Below are positions 56,871 to 64,000 of a stretch of 64,000 bases of DNA, piece after piece (the stretch's first letter is position 1; each line of letters starts with the position of its first letter). Under the pieces are notes generated by a model, which saw only the letters and a program-made list of their open reading frames with translations, was not told the DNA's origin and did no database searches. Origin of the DNA: an uncultured beta proteobacterium (GTDB taxonomy: Bacteria; Pseudomonadota; Gammaproteobacteria; Burkholderiales; Burkholderiaceae_C); the NCBI GenBank assembly GCA_903876735.1, contig CAIRAW010000054.1, positions 48,701 to 112,700 on the forward strand. Reading direction: 5' to 3'. Both the position numbers and the translations under genes were made by a program.

Positions 56871-56977
56871 ACGCCGAACAAAAAAAGGCCAACCTGAAAA
56901 CCGGCTTGATCCTGGCATCGATCGCGCTGGTGTTTTTCATTGGTTTCATCGGCAAGATGTACCTGGAACGCCACTAG
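56867..56977 (+). CDS. Cytochrome oxidase small assembly protein
   Basis: A 36-residue peptide: [14 protein letters not shown], then one membrane helix ([15 protein letters not shown]), ending KMYLERH. The ATG overlaps the ctaD stop (ATGA), and the TAG lies 9 bp before ctaG, so it is embedded in the operon. Short one-helix genes at this place are known in Burkholderiales as small oxidase assembly proteins; the mechanism is not established. It is shorter than usual gene-finder limits. Confidence 0.85.
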   Translation: MNAEQKKANLKTGLILASIALVFFIGFIGKMYLERH

Positions 56978-56986
56978 GTCCCTGGC

Positions 56987-57586
56987 ATGAAGCTGCGGCA
57001 CGAAAATATCCGGATGATGGGCAAACTGGCCGTGATAACGGTCGGCATGTTCGCGTTCGGCTATGCCCTGGTGCCGCTCTACAACGCGATTTGCGAAATG
57101 ACTGGCATCAATGTGCTGGCGCTCGGTGACCGCAACATTCCCGGTGCCATCGAGGCGCTGCCGCTCAACACGCAGGTTGACACCAGTCGCACGATCACGG
57201 TCGAGTTCGACGCCAATTCGCGCGGCCCCTGGGAGTTCAGGCCGGCCCAGCGCTCGCTGCAGGTGCACCCGGGTGAACTGGCGACCGTGATGTACGAGTT
57301 CCAGAATGTGCAGAACCGGCGCATGTCGGCGCAGGCGATTCCGAGCTACGCGCCCCAGCAGGCCGCAGCCCATTTCAACAAGCTGCAGTGCTTCTGCTTC
57401 AACCAGTACACGCTGGAGCCAGGCGAGAAAAAAGCCTGGCCGGTGGTGTTCGTGATTGATCCCAAGCTCTCGCGCGATGTCAAGACGATCACGCTGTCCT
57501 ACACCTTCTTCGAGGTCGGCGGCAAGACGCCGGCCGCGCCCGTGGCCGACGCCACGGTGCAGATCGGTACCGGAGTCGGCACATGA
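56987..57586 (+). CDS. ctaG: Cytochrome c oxidase copper chaperone CtaG (Cox11)
   Basis: A 199-residue Cox11 family protein that delivers copper to the CuB centre in subunit I. One N-terminal helix (about residues 12-30, LAVITVGMFAFGYALVPLYN), then an Ig-like periplasmic domain with RPAQRSLQVHPGE and the copper-binding motif LQCFCFNQ near residue 130. The end overlaps the DUF2970 gene by four bases. Confidence 0.96.
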   Translation: MKLRHENIRMMGKLAVITVGMFAFGYALVPLYNAICEMTGINVLALGDRNIPGAIEALPLNTQVDTSRTITVEFDANSRGPWEFRPAQRSLQVHPGELATVMYEFQNVQNRRMSAQAIPSYAPQQAAAHFNKLQCFCFNQYTLEPGEKKAWPVVFVIDPKLSRDVKTITLSYTFFEVGGKTPAAPVADATVQIGTGVGT

Positions 57587-57771
57587 AGCCCTCGTTCTGG
57601 CGCAGCATGAAGATGGTGGCCTGGTCATTTTTTGGCATTCGCAAGAACAGCGAATCGCAGCAGGATGTGGCCCAGGTCAACCCCTTTCACATCATCGTGG
57701 TGGGCATTGCCGGGGCATTTGTATTGGTGCTGGGCCTGATCGTTCTGGTGAACTGGGTTGTCAGCAAGTAA
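57583..57771 (+). CDS. DUF2970 small membrane protein
   Basis: A 62-residue protein: basic N-terminus MKPSFWRSMKMVAWSFFGIRK with RKNSESQQD, then one strong helix (IIVVGIAGAFVLVLGLIVLV). DUF2970 proteins sit in the cox operon of beta-proteobacteria. The ATG is in a four-base overlap with the ctaG stop codon. The role is unknown; an assembly or stabilising function is likely by context. Confidence 0.88.
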   Translation: MKPSFWRSMKMVAWSFFGIRKNSESQQDVAQVNPFHIIVVGIAGAFVLVLGLIVLVNWVVSK

Positions 57772-57826
57772 TGGGTCGCAGCACGACCGGGATTGATAAA
57801 AGAGAACCGCAAGGATTGGAGCCGAA

Positions 57827-58708
57827 ATGAGTTCAAACACAAACGCCGCACAGCCACATTACTTTGTGCCGGGTCCGTCACGCCATCCGGCGATGGCGGC
57901 ATTGGGCCTGTTCTTCGTCATTCTGGGCGCCGGCCAATGGGTCAATGATGTTGAGTGGGGCAAGTATTCACTGGCCTTCGGCCTGCTCTGGTTTGTCGTC
58001 GTGCTGTTTCAGTGGTTCGGCGATGCGGTCGGCGAGAGCGAAGCTGGCCAGTACGGGCACAAGATCGACCTGTCCTTCCGCTGGAGCATGAGCTGGTTCA
58101 TCTTCTCCGAAGTGATGTTCTTCGGCGCCTTCTTCACGGCGCTGTGGTGGGCGCGTGGGCACTCGATTCCGGCGCTGGGCAACATCGACAACGCGCTGCT
58201 GTGGCCGAACTTCAAGGCCGTCTGGCCCAGCCTGGCCGCCGGCGTCACCGGCTCACCGGCGGGTATCGTGGAGCCATTCACGACCATGACACCGTTCTGG
58301 CTGCCGACCATCAACACGGCGCTGTTGCTGAGCTCGGGCGTGACGCTGACGATTGCGCACCATGCGCTGATCGCAGGCCAGCGACCCAAGACCATTGCCT
58401 TCATGTGGGCCACCGTGCTGCTGGGCATCGTGTTCCTGAGCGTGCAGGGCTACGAGTACTACCACGCCTACCACGAGCTCAACCTGAAGCTGACCTCCGG
58501 CGTCTATGGTTCGACCTTCTACATGCTCACCGGCTTTCACGGCTTCCACGTTTTCATCGGCATGCTGATGCTGCTGTTCATCACGCTGCGCCTGCAAAAG
58601 GGCCACTTCACATCCGAGCGCCACTTCGGTTTCGAGGGCGCGGCCTGGTACTGGCATTTTGTCGACGTGGTGTGGCTTGGGTTGTATGTGCTGGTGTACT
58701 GGTTGTAG
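57827..58708 (+). CDS. ctaE: Cytochrome c oxidase subunit III
   Basis: A 293-residue subunit with about seven membrane helices. Landmarks are YFVPGPSRHPAMAALGLFF, SWFIFSEVMFFGAFFTALWW (a glutamate in a helix typical of Cox3), and near the end FHVFIGMLMLLFITLRL, HFGFEGAAWYWHFVDVVWL. It stabilises the oxidase core and proton uptake. Next to it downstream is the inverted palindromic repeat. Confidence 0.97.
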   Translation: MSSNTNAAQPHYFVPGPSRHPAMAALGLFFVILGAGQWVNDVEWGKYSLAFGLLWFVVVLFQWFGDAVGESEAGQYGHKIDLSFRWSMSWFIFSEVMFFGAFFTALWWARGHSIPALGNIDNALLWPNFKAVWPSLAAGVTGSPAGIVEPFTTMTPFWLPTINTALLLSSGVTLTIAHHALIAGQRPKTIAFMWATVLLGIVFLSVQGYEYYHAYHELNLKLTSGVYGSTFYMLTGFHGFHVFIGMLMLLFITLRLQKGHFTSERHFGFEGAAWYWHFVDVVWLGLYVLVYWL

Positions 58709-58739
58709 ATCTGCGGGCGCGATCGGGCGCTGAAAGGGC

Positions 58740-58807
58740 GTCATTGCGGACTTGATCCGCAATCCATGTTTCAAAAGGCATGGATCCCGGATCGAGACCG
58801 GGATGAC
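58740..58807 (-). repeat. Palindromic intergenic repeat, copy 2 (inverted)
   Basis: It begins GTCATTGCGGACTTGATCC on the plus strand and ends GAGACCGGGATGAC. Its reverse complement has the same order of halves as copy 1 at 50665 (CCCGG half first, TTGCGG half second). It lies between the convergent ctaE and twin-helix genes. Confidence 0.8.
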
Positions 58808-58840
58808 ATCAGCGGGTGGGATGACAAAAGTCGCAGTGCA

Positions 58841-59059
58841 TCAGCCCTGGACCGGTATCCCACTCGGCTGGATGTAGCCCAGCTTCCAGGCCAGCAGAAT
58901 GCCGGCAAACAGCAGGATAGAAAGACCGACCCGCAGCGCCAGGGCCAGCGCCATTTTTCTGGACCGCGTTTTTTCGCTGCTGCCCTTCATCATGAAGAAC
59001 AGGGCGCCGGCGAGACTGCCGATGATGGCGACAAATGCAAGAATGACCCAGTATTTCAT
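58841..59059 (-). CDS. Twin-transmembrane protein (DUF2909)
   Basis: A 72-residue protein with two helices (YWVILAFVAIIGSLAGALFF and LALRVGLSILLFAGILLAW) joined by a basic loop (SEKTRSRK). DUF2909 proteins accompany the cytochrome oxidase genes in Burkholderiales. It is transcribed away from surf1, 15 bp between the two starts. Function is not established. Confidence 0.87.
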   Translation of the reverse strand: MKYWVILAFVAIIGSLAGALFFMMKGSSEKTRSRKMALALALRVGLSILLFAGILLAWKLGYIQPSGIPVQG

Positions 59060-59074
59060 GAGCAGGATTATCCC

Positions 59075-59797
59075 GTGAGTTTGCGTTGGCGCTTCTGGCT
59101 GATCACATTGAGCGCGCTGCTGGCAGTTGGCGTGACGCTGGCGCTTGGGCGTTGGCAACTCTCGCGTGCGTCCCAGAAAGAAACGGGGCAGGCGCGCGTG
59201 GAAGCCAGGGCCGCTTTGTCCGCTCTGGGTACTCCGGCTTTTATCGCGCTGGCGGACCCGACGACCGAACTGCACCGGCGCGTGATCCTGCGCGGGCGCT
59301 GGATGACAAGCCACACGGTGTTTCTGGACAACCGGCAAATGAACGGCAAGCAAGGCCTTTACGTGCTCACGCCGATGCAACTTGAGGGTGCTGCCGGCGT
59401 GCTGCTGGTACAGCGTGGTTGGGTCGCACGCAACTTCATTGACCGCACCGGTTTGCCCACGCTGGAAAGCCCGGATGGCGTGCAGGAAATCGAGGGGCGT
59501 ATTGCCGCAGCGCCGTCGCGGCTTTACCAGTTCGGTGGCACTGAGACCGGCCGCATCCGGCAAAATCTGGACCTGGCCGGCTTCGGCGCAGAATTGGGTC
59601 TGCCCTTGCTGCCGGGATCGGTGCAGCAGACCGGTGCTGCCAGTGAAGGTTTGTTGCGCGAGTGGCCGCTGGTCGGCGCGGGTGTGGAGACGCACTATGG
59701 TTATGCATTTCAATGGTTTGCGCTCAGTGCGCTGATCACAGTTCTTTATGTCTGGTTTCAAATTGTTAGACGATTCATCACGCCGCGCCGTACCTGA
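59075..59797 (+). CDS. SURF1 family cytochrome oxidase assembly protein
   Basis: A 240-residue SURF1 protein. N- and C-terminal helices (FWLITLSALLAVGVTLALG; WFALSALITVLYVWFQIV) enclose a periplasmic domain. Motifs: LGRWQLSRASQKE, RVILRGRW, FLDNRQMNGKQGLYVLTP and HYGYAFQWFALSA near the end. SURF1 helps insert heme a into subunit I. The start is GTG 59075, the only start with the right N-terminus. It overlaps the next open frame. Confidence 0.94.
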   Translation: MSLRWRFWLITLSALLAVGVTLALGRWQLSRASQKETGQARVEARAALSALGTPAFIALADPTTELHRRVILRGRWMTSHTVFLDNRQMNGKQGLYVLTPMQLEGAAGVLLVQRGWVARNFIDRTGLPTLESPDGVQEIEGRIAAAPSRLYQFGGTETGRIRQNLDLAGFGAELGLPLLPGSVQQTGAASEGLLREWPLVGAGVETHYGYAFQWFALSALITVLYVWFQIVRRFITPRRT

Positions 59798-60494
59798 GGC
59801 CATCGATCAGCCGCTGGGCTTGACGGTTCATTCCATGCCCTCGCCCGAGCGCGCCCTTGCTGGTGACGCGCGGCGCACCGGGCGTGGTCGCTGGCAGATG
59901 CTGGCGGTTTTTCTGGTCTGCGCCGCACCGGTGATCGCCTCGTATTTCACCTATTACGTGGTGCGGCCGGAGGGGCGGCGCAATTTTGGCGAACTGATTG
60001 AGCCGCAGCGCGCGCTGCCGGATCAAACGGCCGTGAACCTGGGCGGACAAGTCAGCACGCTCAAGGCGCTCAAGGGCCAATGGCTGCTGCTGAGTGTGGC
60101 CGGCGGCGCCTGCGATGCGTCTTGCAGCAATCACCTGTACCTGCAACGCCAGTTGCGCGAGGGTATGGGCAAGGACCGCGACCGCATCGACTGGGTCTGG
60201 CTGATACCGGATGCCGCCCCGGTGTCCGACAAGCTATTGCCGGCCTTGAAAGATGCCACGGTCTTGCGCGTAGCGCCCGAGGTGCTGAGCGACTGGCTGA
60301 AGCCGGCCCCTGGCCATCAACTCGCCGAGCACCTGTACCTGGTGGACCCGATGGGCAACTGGATGATGCGTTTTCCGGCCGGACTCGATCTGGCCGCTGG
60401 CGCCAAGGCCAAGCGCGACCTGGAGCGCGTGTTGCGTGCCTCGGCCTCGTGGGACCAGGCCGGTCGCGAGCCGCAAGCGCCTGCTCGGCAATAA
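59748..60494 (+). CDS. Membrane-anchored thioredoxin-fold-like protein with CxxxC motif
   Basis: Up to 248 residues. One helix (MLAVFLVCAAPVIASYFTYYV) near residues 50-70, then a periplasmic domain with LKGQWLLLSVAGGACDASC: Cys122 and Cys126 form a CxxxC motif as in SCO copper chaperones (CPDVC in the sco gene of this window). The later HLYLVDPMGNWMMRFP resembles the SCO C-terminal strand. Annotated in related genomes as an oxidase-associated membrane protein. The start is uncertain: ATG 59748 overlaps surf1 by 50 bp, and ATG 59835 or TTG 59763 are alternatives. The call as SCO-like is inferred. Confidence 0.82.
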   Translation: MSGFKLLDDSSRRAVPEAIDQPLGLTVHSMPSPERALAGDARRTGRGRWQMLAVFLVCAAPVIASYFTYYVVRPEGRRNFGELIEPQRALPDQTAVNLGGQVSTLKALKGQWLLLSVAGGACDASCSNHLYLQRQLREGMGKDRDRIDWVWLIPDAAPVSDKLLPALKDATVLRVAPEVLSDWLKPAPGHQLAEHLYLVDPMGNWMMRFPAGLDLAAGAKAKRDLERVLRASASWDQAGREPQAPARQ

Positions 60495-60502
60495 GGGCGA
60501 CG

Positions 60503-61714
60503 ATGCAAGGCCTTTACGATTTGTCACCGCTGCTGCGCATGATGTTGTTCGGTGCGCTGCTGGCGCTCGGACCGCTGACCTGGGTCTGGTTGCGCCAGCG
60601 CCGTGCCAGCACGCCGCACCGGGTCCAGGCCCTGACCTTGCTGACCCTGTTCCTGACCTTTGACCTGGTCCTGTTTGGCGCCTTCACGCGTCTGACCGAC
60701 TCGGGTCTGGGTTGCCCCGACTGGCCTGGCTGCTACGGCCACGCCAGCCCGATCGGTGCCGATGCCCCGATCACGGCTGCGCAAAGCGTCATGCCGAGCG
60801 GCCCGGTGACGCTGGGTAAAGCCTGGGTGGAGATGATTCACCGCTACCTTGCCACCACCGTCGGCGTGCTGATCGTGGTGCTGGCCGTCGTCGCCTGGCT
60901 TGGCAGGGCGCGGCAGCGGCAAGCGTGGGGGCCCAATCTTCCGCCGGGCCGCCCCAAGGAAGATTCGCCCCCCCGGGGGGCAGCGCAGCACGCGCAGCGG
61001 CAAGCGTGGGGGCCATCCCTATTTTGGCCGCTGGCAACGCTGATCTGGGTCTGCATCCAGGGCGCGTTTGGCGCGCTGACCGTTACCATGAAGTTGTTTC
61101 CGGCCATCGTCACCCTGCACCTGCTGGGTGGCCTGGTCCTGCTGATGTTGTTGTGCGTGCAACTGCCGCAGTTCGACCGGCAGTCACCGACCCTGGCCAT
61201 GGCGCCGGGCTTGCGTGGACTGGCCTGGCTGACGTTGGGTTTGTTGCTGCTGCAAGTGGCGCTGGGCGGCTGGGTCAGCACCAATTACGCCGTGCTGGTT
61301 TGCAGCGACTTCCCGAAATGTCAGGGCAGCTGGTGGCCGCAGATGGACTTTGAGCAGGGCTTTTCGCTCTGGCGCGAGCTTGGCATGACCGCCGCGGGAG
61401 AGGTTGTCAGCGTTGCGGCGCTGACGGCGATTCACTACGCGCATCGGCTGCTGGCCTTCATCGTTCTGGGTGTGCTGGCTCTGCTGGCCTGGCGGCTGAA
61501 CCAGGTGCCGGCGCTGCGCCGGGCAGCACGCTGGACCGCAGCGCTCAGCGCTTTGCAACTGGTCACCGGCCTGAGCAATGTCGTGCTCGACTGGCCGCTG
61601 CTGGCGGCGGTCCTGCACACCGGCGGTGCGGCGGCGCTGGCCGTGGTTCTGACCTGGCTGTTGGCGGCGAGTCGCATCCCGCTGCGTGCGAGACCTGTGG
61701 AGTGTGTGGCGTGA
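60503..61714 (+). CDS. ctaA: Heme A synthase CtaA (COX15)
   Basis: A 403-residue membrane protein with eight helices in two repeats. Four heme-ligand His regions are seen as [21 protein letters not shown] and VLHTGGA. Motif [18 protein letters not shown] is typical of Burkholderiales CtaA. It oxidises heme O to heme A for the oxidase. After the helix ending VVAWLGR (about residue 134) there is a 30-residue in-frame, Gln/Pro/Gly-rich insertion not found in the family: see the repeat element. AAGGG precedes the ATG. Overlaps ctaB by four bases. Confidence 0.95.
   Translation: MQGLYDLSPLLRMMLFGALLALGPLTWVWLRQRRASTPHRVQALTLLTLFLTFDLVLFGAFTRLTDSGLGCPDWPGCYGHASPIGADAPITAAQSVMPSGPVTLGKAWVEMIHRYLATTVGVLIVVLAVVAWLGRARQRQAWGPNLPPGRPKEDSPPRGAAQHAQRQAWGPSLFWPLATLIWVCIQGAFGALTVTMKLFPAIVTLHLLGGLVLLMLLCVQLPQFDRQSPTLAMAPGLRGLAWLTLGLLLLQVALGGWVSTNYAVLVCSDFPKCQGSWWPQMDFEQGFSLWRELGMTAAGEVVSVAALTAIHYAHRLLAFIVLGVLALLAWRLNQVPALRRAARWTAALSALQLVTGLSNVVLDWPLLAAVLHTGGAAALAVVLTWLLAASRIPLRARPVECVA
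60913..61014 (+). repeat. G-rich repeat element inserted in frame in ctaA
   Basis: A perfect 21-bp direct repeat beginning GCAGCGGCAAGCGTGGGGGC (60913-60933 and 60994-61014) is 81 bp, or 27 codons, apart. Between them lies GGGCCGCCCC and a CCCCCC-GGGGGG palindrome (about 60967-60980). The composition is like an intergenic repeat I recall from Comamonadaceae. The frame of ctaA is kept. Confidence 0.8.
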
Positions 61715-62586
61715 ATACCAGTGTGCTGCGGCAGTTCCATGCCCTGACCAAGCCGCGCGTCATTCAACTGATCGTGTTCTGTGCCCTGATCGGCATGGTG
61801 CTGGCCGTCCCCGGTCTGCCCTCCTGGGAGCATGTTTGGCACGCTGTACTTGCTTGCCTGGGCATCTGGCTGGTGGCGGGCGCGGCGGCGGCCTTCAACT
61901 GCATCGTCGAAAAGAAGATCGACGCCAGGATGCGACGCACCGCCTGGCGTCCCACTGCCAGCGGCGAACTGGGCGACCGCCAGACCCTGCTGTTTTCCGC
62001 CGTGCTGTGCGCGCTGGGCAGCGTGATCCTGTACATCTGGGTCAATCCGCTCACGATGTGGTTGACCTTTGCCACCTTTATCGGCTATGCCGTCATCTAC
62101 ACCGTCATCCTCAAACCACTGACGCCGCAGAACATCGTGATCGGCGGCGCATCCGGCGCCATGCCGCCGGTGCTGGGCTGGGCCGCGATGTCAGGCGATG
62201 TCGGACCCGAGGCGCTGATCCTGTTCCTGATCATTTTCCTGTGGACGCCGCCGCACTTCTGGGCGCTCGCGCTATACCGTGTGGAGGACTACCGCAAGGC
62301 CGGTCTGCCGATGCTGCCGGTTACGCACGGCAACCAGTTCACGCGGCTGATGGTGCTGCTCTATACCGTGATCCTGTTTGCCGCCTGTCTGATGCCCTAT
62401 GTCTACGGCATGAGTTCCTGGCTTTATCTGGTGGTGGCCGTGATTCTGAGTTGCGGCTTTTGCCTTTACGGTTTTTTTCTCTGGCGCGACTACTCGGACG
62501 CGCTGGCGCGCAAGACCTTCCGTTTTTCGTTGATCCACCTCAGTGTCCTGTTCGCGGCCTTGCTGCTCGACCACTATCTGCTCTGA
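61711..62586 (+). CDS. ctaB: Protoheme IX farnesyltransferase (heme O synthase)
   Basis: A 291-residue UbiA-family enzyme that adds farnesyl to heme B, giving heme O. Motifs: [18 protein letters not shown], the first Asp-rich-like region [26 protein letters not shown], and the second [15 protein letters not shown]. About nine helices. The start is GTG 61711, in GTGA overlap with the ctaA stop, eight bases after GGAG. ctaA-ctaB is the usual order for heme A formation. Confidence 0.95.
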   Translation: MNTSVLRQFHALTKPRVIQLIVFCALIGMVLAVPGLPSWEHVWHAVLACLGIWLVAGAAAAFNCIVEKKIDARMRRTAWRPTASGELGDRQTLLFSAVLCALGSVILYIWVNPLTMWLTFATFIGYAVIYTVILKPLTPQNIVIGGASGAMPPVLGWAAMSGDVGPEALILFLIIFLWTPPHFWALALYRVEDYRKAGLPMLPVTHGNQFTRLMVLLYTVILFAACLMPYVYGMSSWLYLVVAVILSCGFCLYGFFLWRDYSDALARKTFRFSLIHLSVLFAALLLDHYLL

Positions 62587-62609
62587 TGTTGGCGCGAAAA
62601 TCCATACCC

Positions 62610-63218
62610 ATGAACAAAAGAAACGCGCTTCAATTCCTGTTTGCCTGTGCCGGCCTGGCGACGGCGGTCGCCCTGACCTCGGCCTGCTCGGAGAAGGCGA
62701 CCCCCAGTTTTGCCGCGATCGACATCACGGGCGCTGATTACGCGCGCGACTTCAACCTGACCGACCACAACGGCCAGCAGCGCACGCTGAAGGACTTTGC
62801 TGGCAAGGTGGTGGTGATGTTCTTTGGCTACACGCAGTGCCCCGACGTCTGCCCGACTTCGATGGCCGAACTGGCCGAGGTCAAGCGCCTGCTGGGCAAG
62901 GACGGTGAGCGCCTGCAGGGCTTGTTCGTCACGGTCGACCCGCAGCGCGATACGCCCGAAGTGCTCAAGGCCTACATGGAAAATTTTGATCCCGGTTTTC
63001 TGGCGCTCTACACCACGCCGGAAAAACTCGAAGTGCTGGCCAAGGCTTACAAGATTTACTACAAGAAAGTCGAGGGCACAACGCCGACCAGTTACTCGAT
63101 GGACCATTCGGCCGGCAGCTACGTCTACGATCGGCAAGGCAAGCTGCGCCTGTTCACCCGTTATGGCAGTGGCGCCGCGTTGCTCGCCGGCGACATCAAG
63201 CTGCTGCTCCAACCCTAG
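62610..63218 (+). CDS. SCO1/SenC family copper chaperone
   Basis: A 202-residue predicted lipoprotein or membrane-anchored protein: signal FLFACAGLATAVALTSAC, lipobox TSAC. The thioredoxin-like domain has the copper motif GYTQCPDVCPTSM and the distal His in SMDHSAGSYVYDRQG. SCO proteins deliver copper to the CuA centre of subunit II. The start is ATG 62610 (MNKRNALQF); ATG 62586, in TGATG overlap with ctaB, is an alternative adding eight residues. Last of the oxidase biogenesis group. Confidence 0.94.
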   Translation: MNKRNALQFLFACAGLATAVALTSACSEKATPSFAAIDITGADYARDFNLTDHNGQQRTLKDFAGKVVVMFFGYTQCPDVCPTSMAELAEVKRLLGKDGERLQGLFVTVDPQRDTPEVLKAYMENFDPGFLALYTTPEKLEVLAKAYKIYYKKVEGTTPTSYSMDHSAGSYVYDRQGKLRLFTRYGSGAALLAGDIKLLLQP

Positions 63219-63287
63219 CGGCCGGTCGGCGGTGGAGGGCGGCAACTGTGGGTAGACTCGGCCTGTTCACAACTACAAGGAGACGAC

Positions 63288-63710
63288 ATGCCCATCACCA
63301 AAGGCTATCAACAACTCGTGGCCGAGGCCATGGCCGAGGTCAAGACCTATTCGGTGTCCGAAGTGCAGGCGCGCCTGAGCGATGCCAATGTGCAGGTGGT
63401 AGACATTCGCGACATCCGTGAGCTCAATGACGGCACCGTGCTCGGCGCCTTCCACGCGCCACGCGGCATGCTGGAGTTCTGGGTCGACCCGGCCTCGCCC
63501 TATCACAAGCCGATCTTCGCTGATGAGGGCAAGGAGTTCATCCTGTTCTGCGGCGCCGGTTGGCGCAGCGCCCTGGCGGCCAAGGCTCTGCAGGACATGG
63601 GAATGACCAACGTGGCGCACATTGACGGCGGCTGGGCCGAGTGGGTCAAGCAGGGCGCGCCAACCGAAACGCTGGAGCAGCAAAAGGCGCGCCGGAAGCC
63701 CAAGGCTTGA
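63288..63710 (+). CDS. Rhodanese-like domain protein
   Basis: A 140-residue single-domain rhodanese. The active-site loop is FCGAGWRSALAAKAL with the catalytic Cys in CGAGWRS; upstream is VVDIRDIRELNDGTVLGAFHAPRG. It would transfer or sense sulfur; thiosulfate or other sulfane donors are possible. The tail TLEQQKARRKPKA is basic. AAGGAG precedes the ATG. It follows the sco gene by 69 bp. Confidence 0.92.
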   Translation: MPITKGYQQLVAEAMAEVKTYSVSEVQARLSDANVQVVDIRDIRELNDGTVLGAFHAPRGMLEFWVDPASPYHKPIFADEGKEFILFCGAGWRSALAAKALQDMGMTNVAHIDGGWAEWVKQGAPTETLEQQKARRKPKA

Positions 63711-63731
63711 TTCGGTGACGGCAATCCACCT

Positions 63732-64000
63732 ATGAAATTTGAAGCGGTTCTGTTCGATTGCGATGGTGTGCTGGTGGACAGCGAACCCATCACCAATGGC
63801 GTGCTGCGCGAGATGCTGGCCGAGGCCGGCTGGGTTATGAGCGCCGAGGACTGCATGCGTTTCTTTATCGGCAAGGCGGTGCGTGACGAGCGCGCCGTGA
63901 TCGAGGCGCGCACGGGTCAGGCGCTGACGGAAGACTGGCTGGCACTGTTTCGTGAGCGCCGCAACCTCGCGCTGGATCTGGGCCTGGAGATCATTGCCGG
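63732..64000 (+). CDS. HAD superfamily phosphatase, N-terminal part
   Basis: The first 89 codons run off the right edge. The N-terminus has the HAD motif I EAVLFDCDGVLVDSEP with the nucleophile and acid Asp of DxD, then a helical cap (AVRDERAVIEARTGQAL). It is of the beta-phosphoglucomutase/phosphoglycolate phosphatase-like group. The rest and the substrate are outside the window. Confidence 0.88.
   Translation, partial: MKFEAVLFDCDGVLVDSEPITNGVLREMLAEAGWVMSAEDCMRFFIGKAVRDERAVIEARTGQALTEDWLALFRERRNLALDLGLEIIA

Noticed and set aside
55263..56918. A 551-codon minus-strand open frame opposite ctaD
   Set aside because: Extremely His/Asp/Arg/Gln-rich, the mirror of membrane helices in ctaD.

Overview
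The window looks like a chromosomal segment of a betaproteobacterium, most likely in the Burkholderiales and probably the family Comamonadaceae (Rhodoferax/Polaromonas-like). This rests on the high GC content, the ileS-lspA pair, the complete ctaB/ctaA/surf1/sco cytochrome oxidase cluster with the small Burkholderiales assembly genes, and a G-rich intergenic repeat of a type I recall from Comamonadaceae. The genus is inference. No rRNA, tRNA, CRISPR array, insertion sequence or prophage was recognised.

Left part (1-12.3 kb): mostly housekeeping genes. These are the tail of a Nudix hydrolase, a Na/phosphate cotransporter-like protein, ribF, ileS and lspA on the minus strand, an HNH endonuclease and an unknown polytopic membrane protein on the plus strand, a two-gene acyl-CoA dehydrogenase set resembling the pimeloyl-CoA dehydrogenase subunits, and the closely divergent pair yceH/purN.

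12.4-28 kb: a complete Tad (tight adherence, Flp pilus) locus on the plus strand. It has two tandem Flp pilins, prepilin peptidase, an unusual winged-helix/AAA+ ATPase, CpaB, the secretin CpaC, a small lipoprotein, TadG/TadE-type pseudopilins, CpaE/TadZ, CpaF/TadA, TadB, TadC and a TPR lipoprotein. A large Ig-like lipoprotein follows. Upstream lie two perfect FNR-type boxes (TTGAT-N4-ATCAA) inside a 22-bp direct repeat, so piliation may respond to oxygen. Both pilins end in a C-x6-C pair.

28-43.3 kb: an orphan HybB/NrfD-type quinone-interacting membrane protein next to a MenA-like prenyltransferase, preceded by a perfect 13-bp inverted repeat. Then come an AAHS-type transporter translationally coupled to a COG4313 outer-membrane protein, a four-gene MacAB/NodT-type efflux operon, an RsmB-type methyltransferase, a fatty acid desaturase, and a Cache/HAMP/PAS/GGDEF/EAL gene broken by a one-base frameshift.

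43.6-53.9 kb: a secreted DUF1800/DUF1501 pair, DUF1841, a 3-oxoadipyl-CoA thiolase coupled to a TauE/SafE permease, a zinc-ribbon HExxH membrane protein, a MaoC hydratase, trmL, an outer-membrane beta-barrel protein, comF and a BioC-like methyltransferase. One copy of a palindromic intergenic repeat lies here; a second copy in inverted orientation lies at 58.7 kb.

54-64 kb: an aa3-type cytochrome c oxidase operon with biogenesis genes (coxB with a fused cytochrome c domain, ctaD, a 36-residue assembly protein, ctaG, DUF2970, ctaE, a divergent twin-TM protein, surf1, a membrane-anchored CxxxC protein, ctaA, ctaB, sco), then a rhodanese and the start of a HAD phosphatase. ctaA carries an in-frame G-rich repeat element bounded by perfect 21-bp direct repeats.
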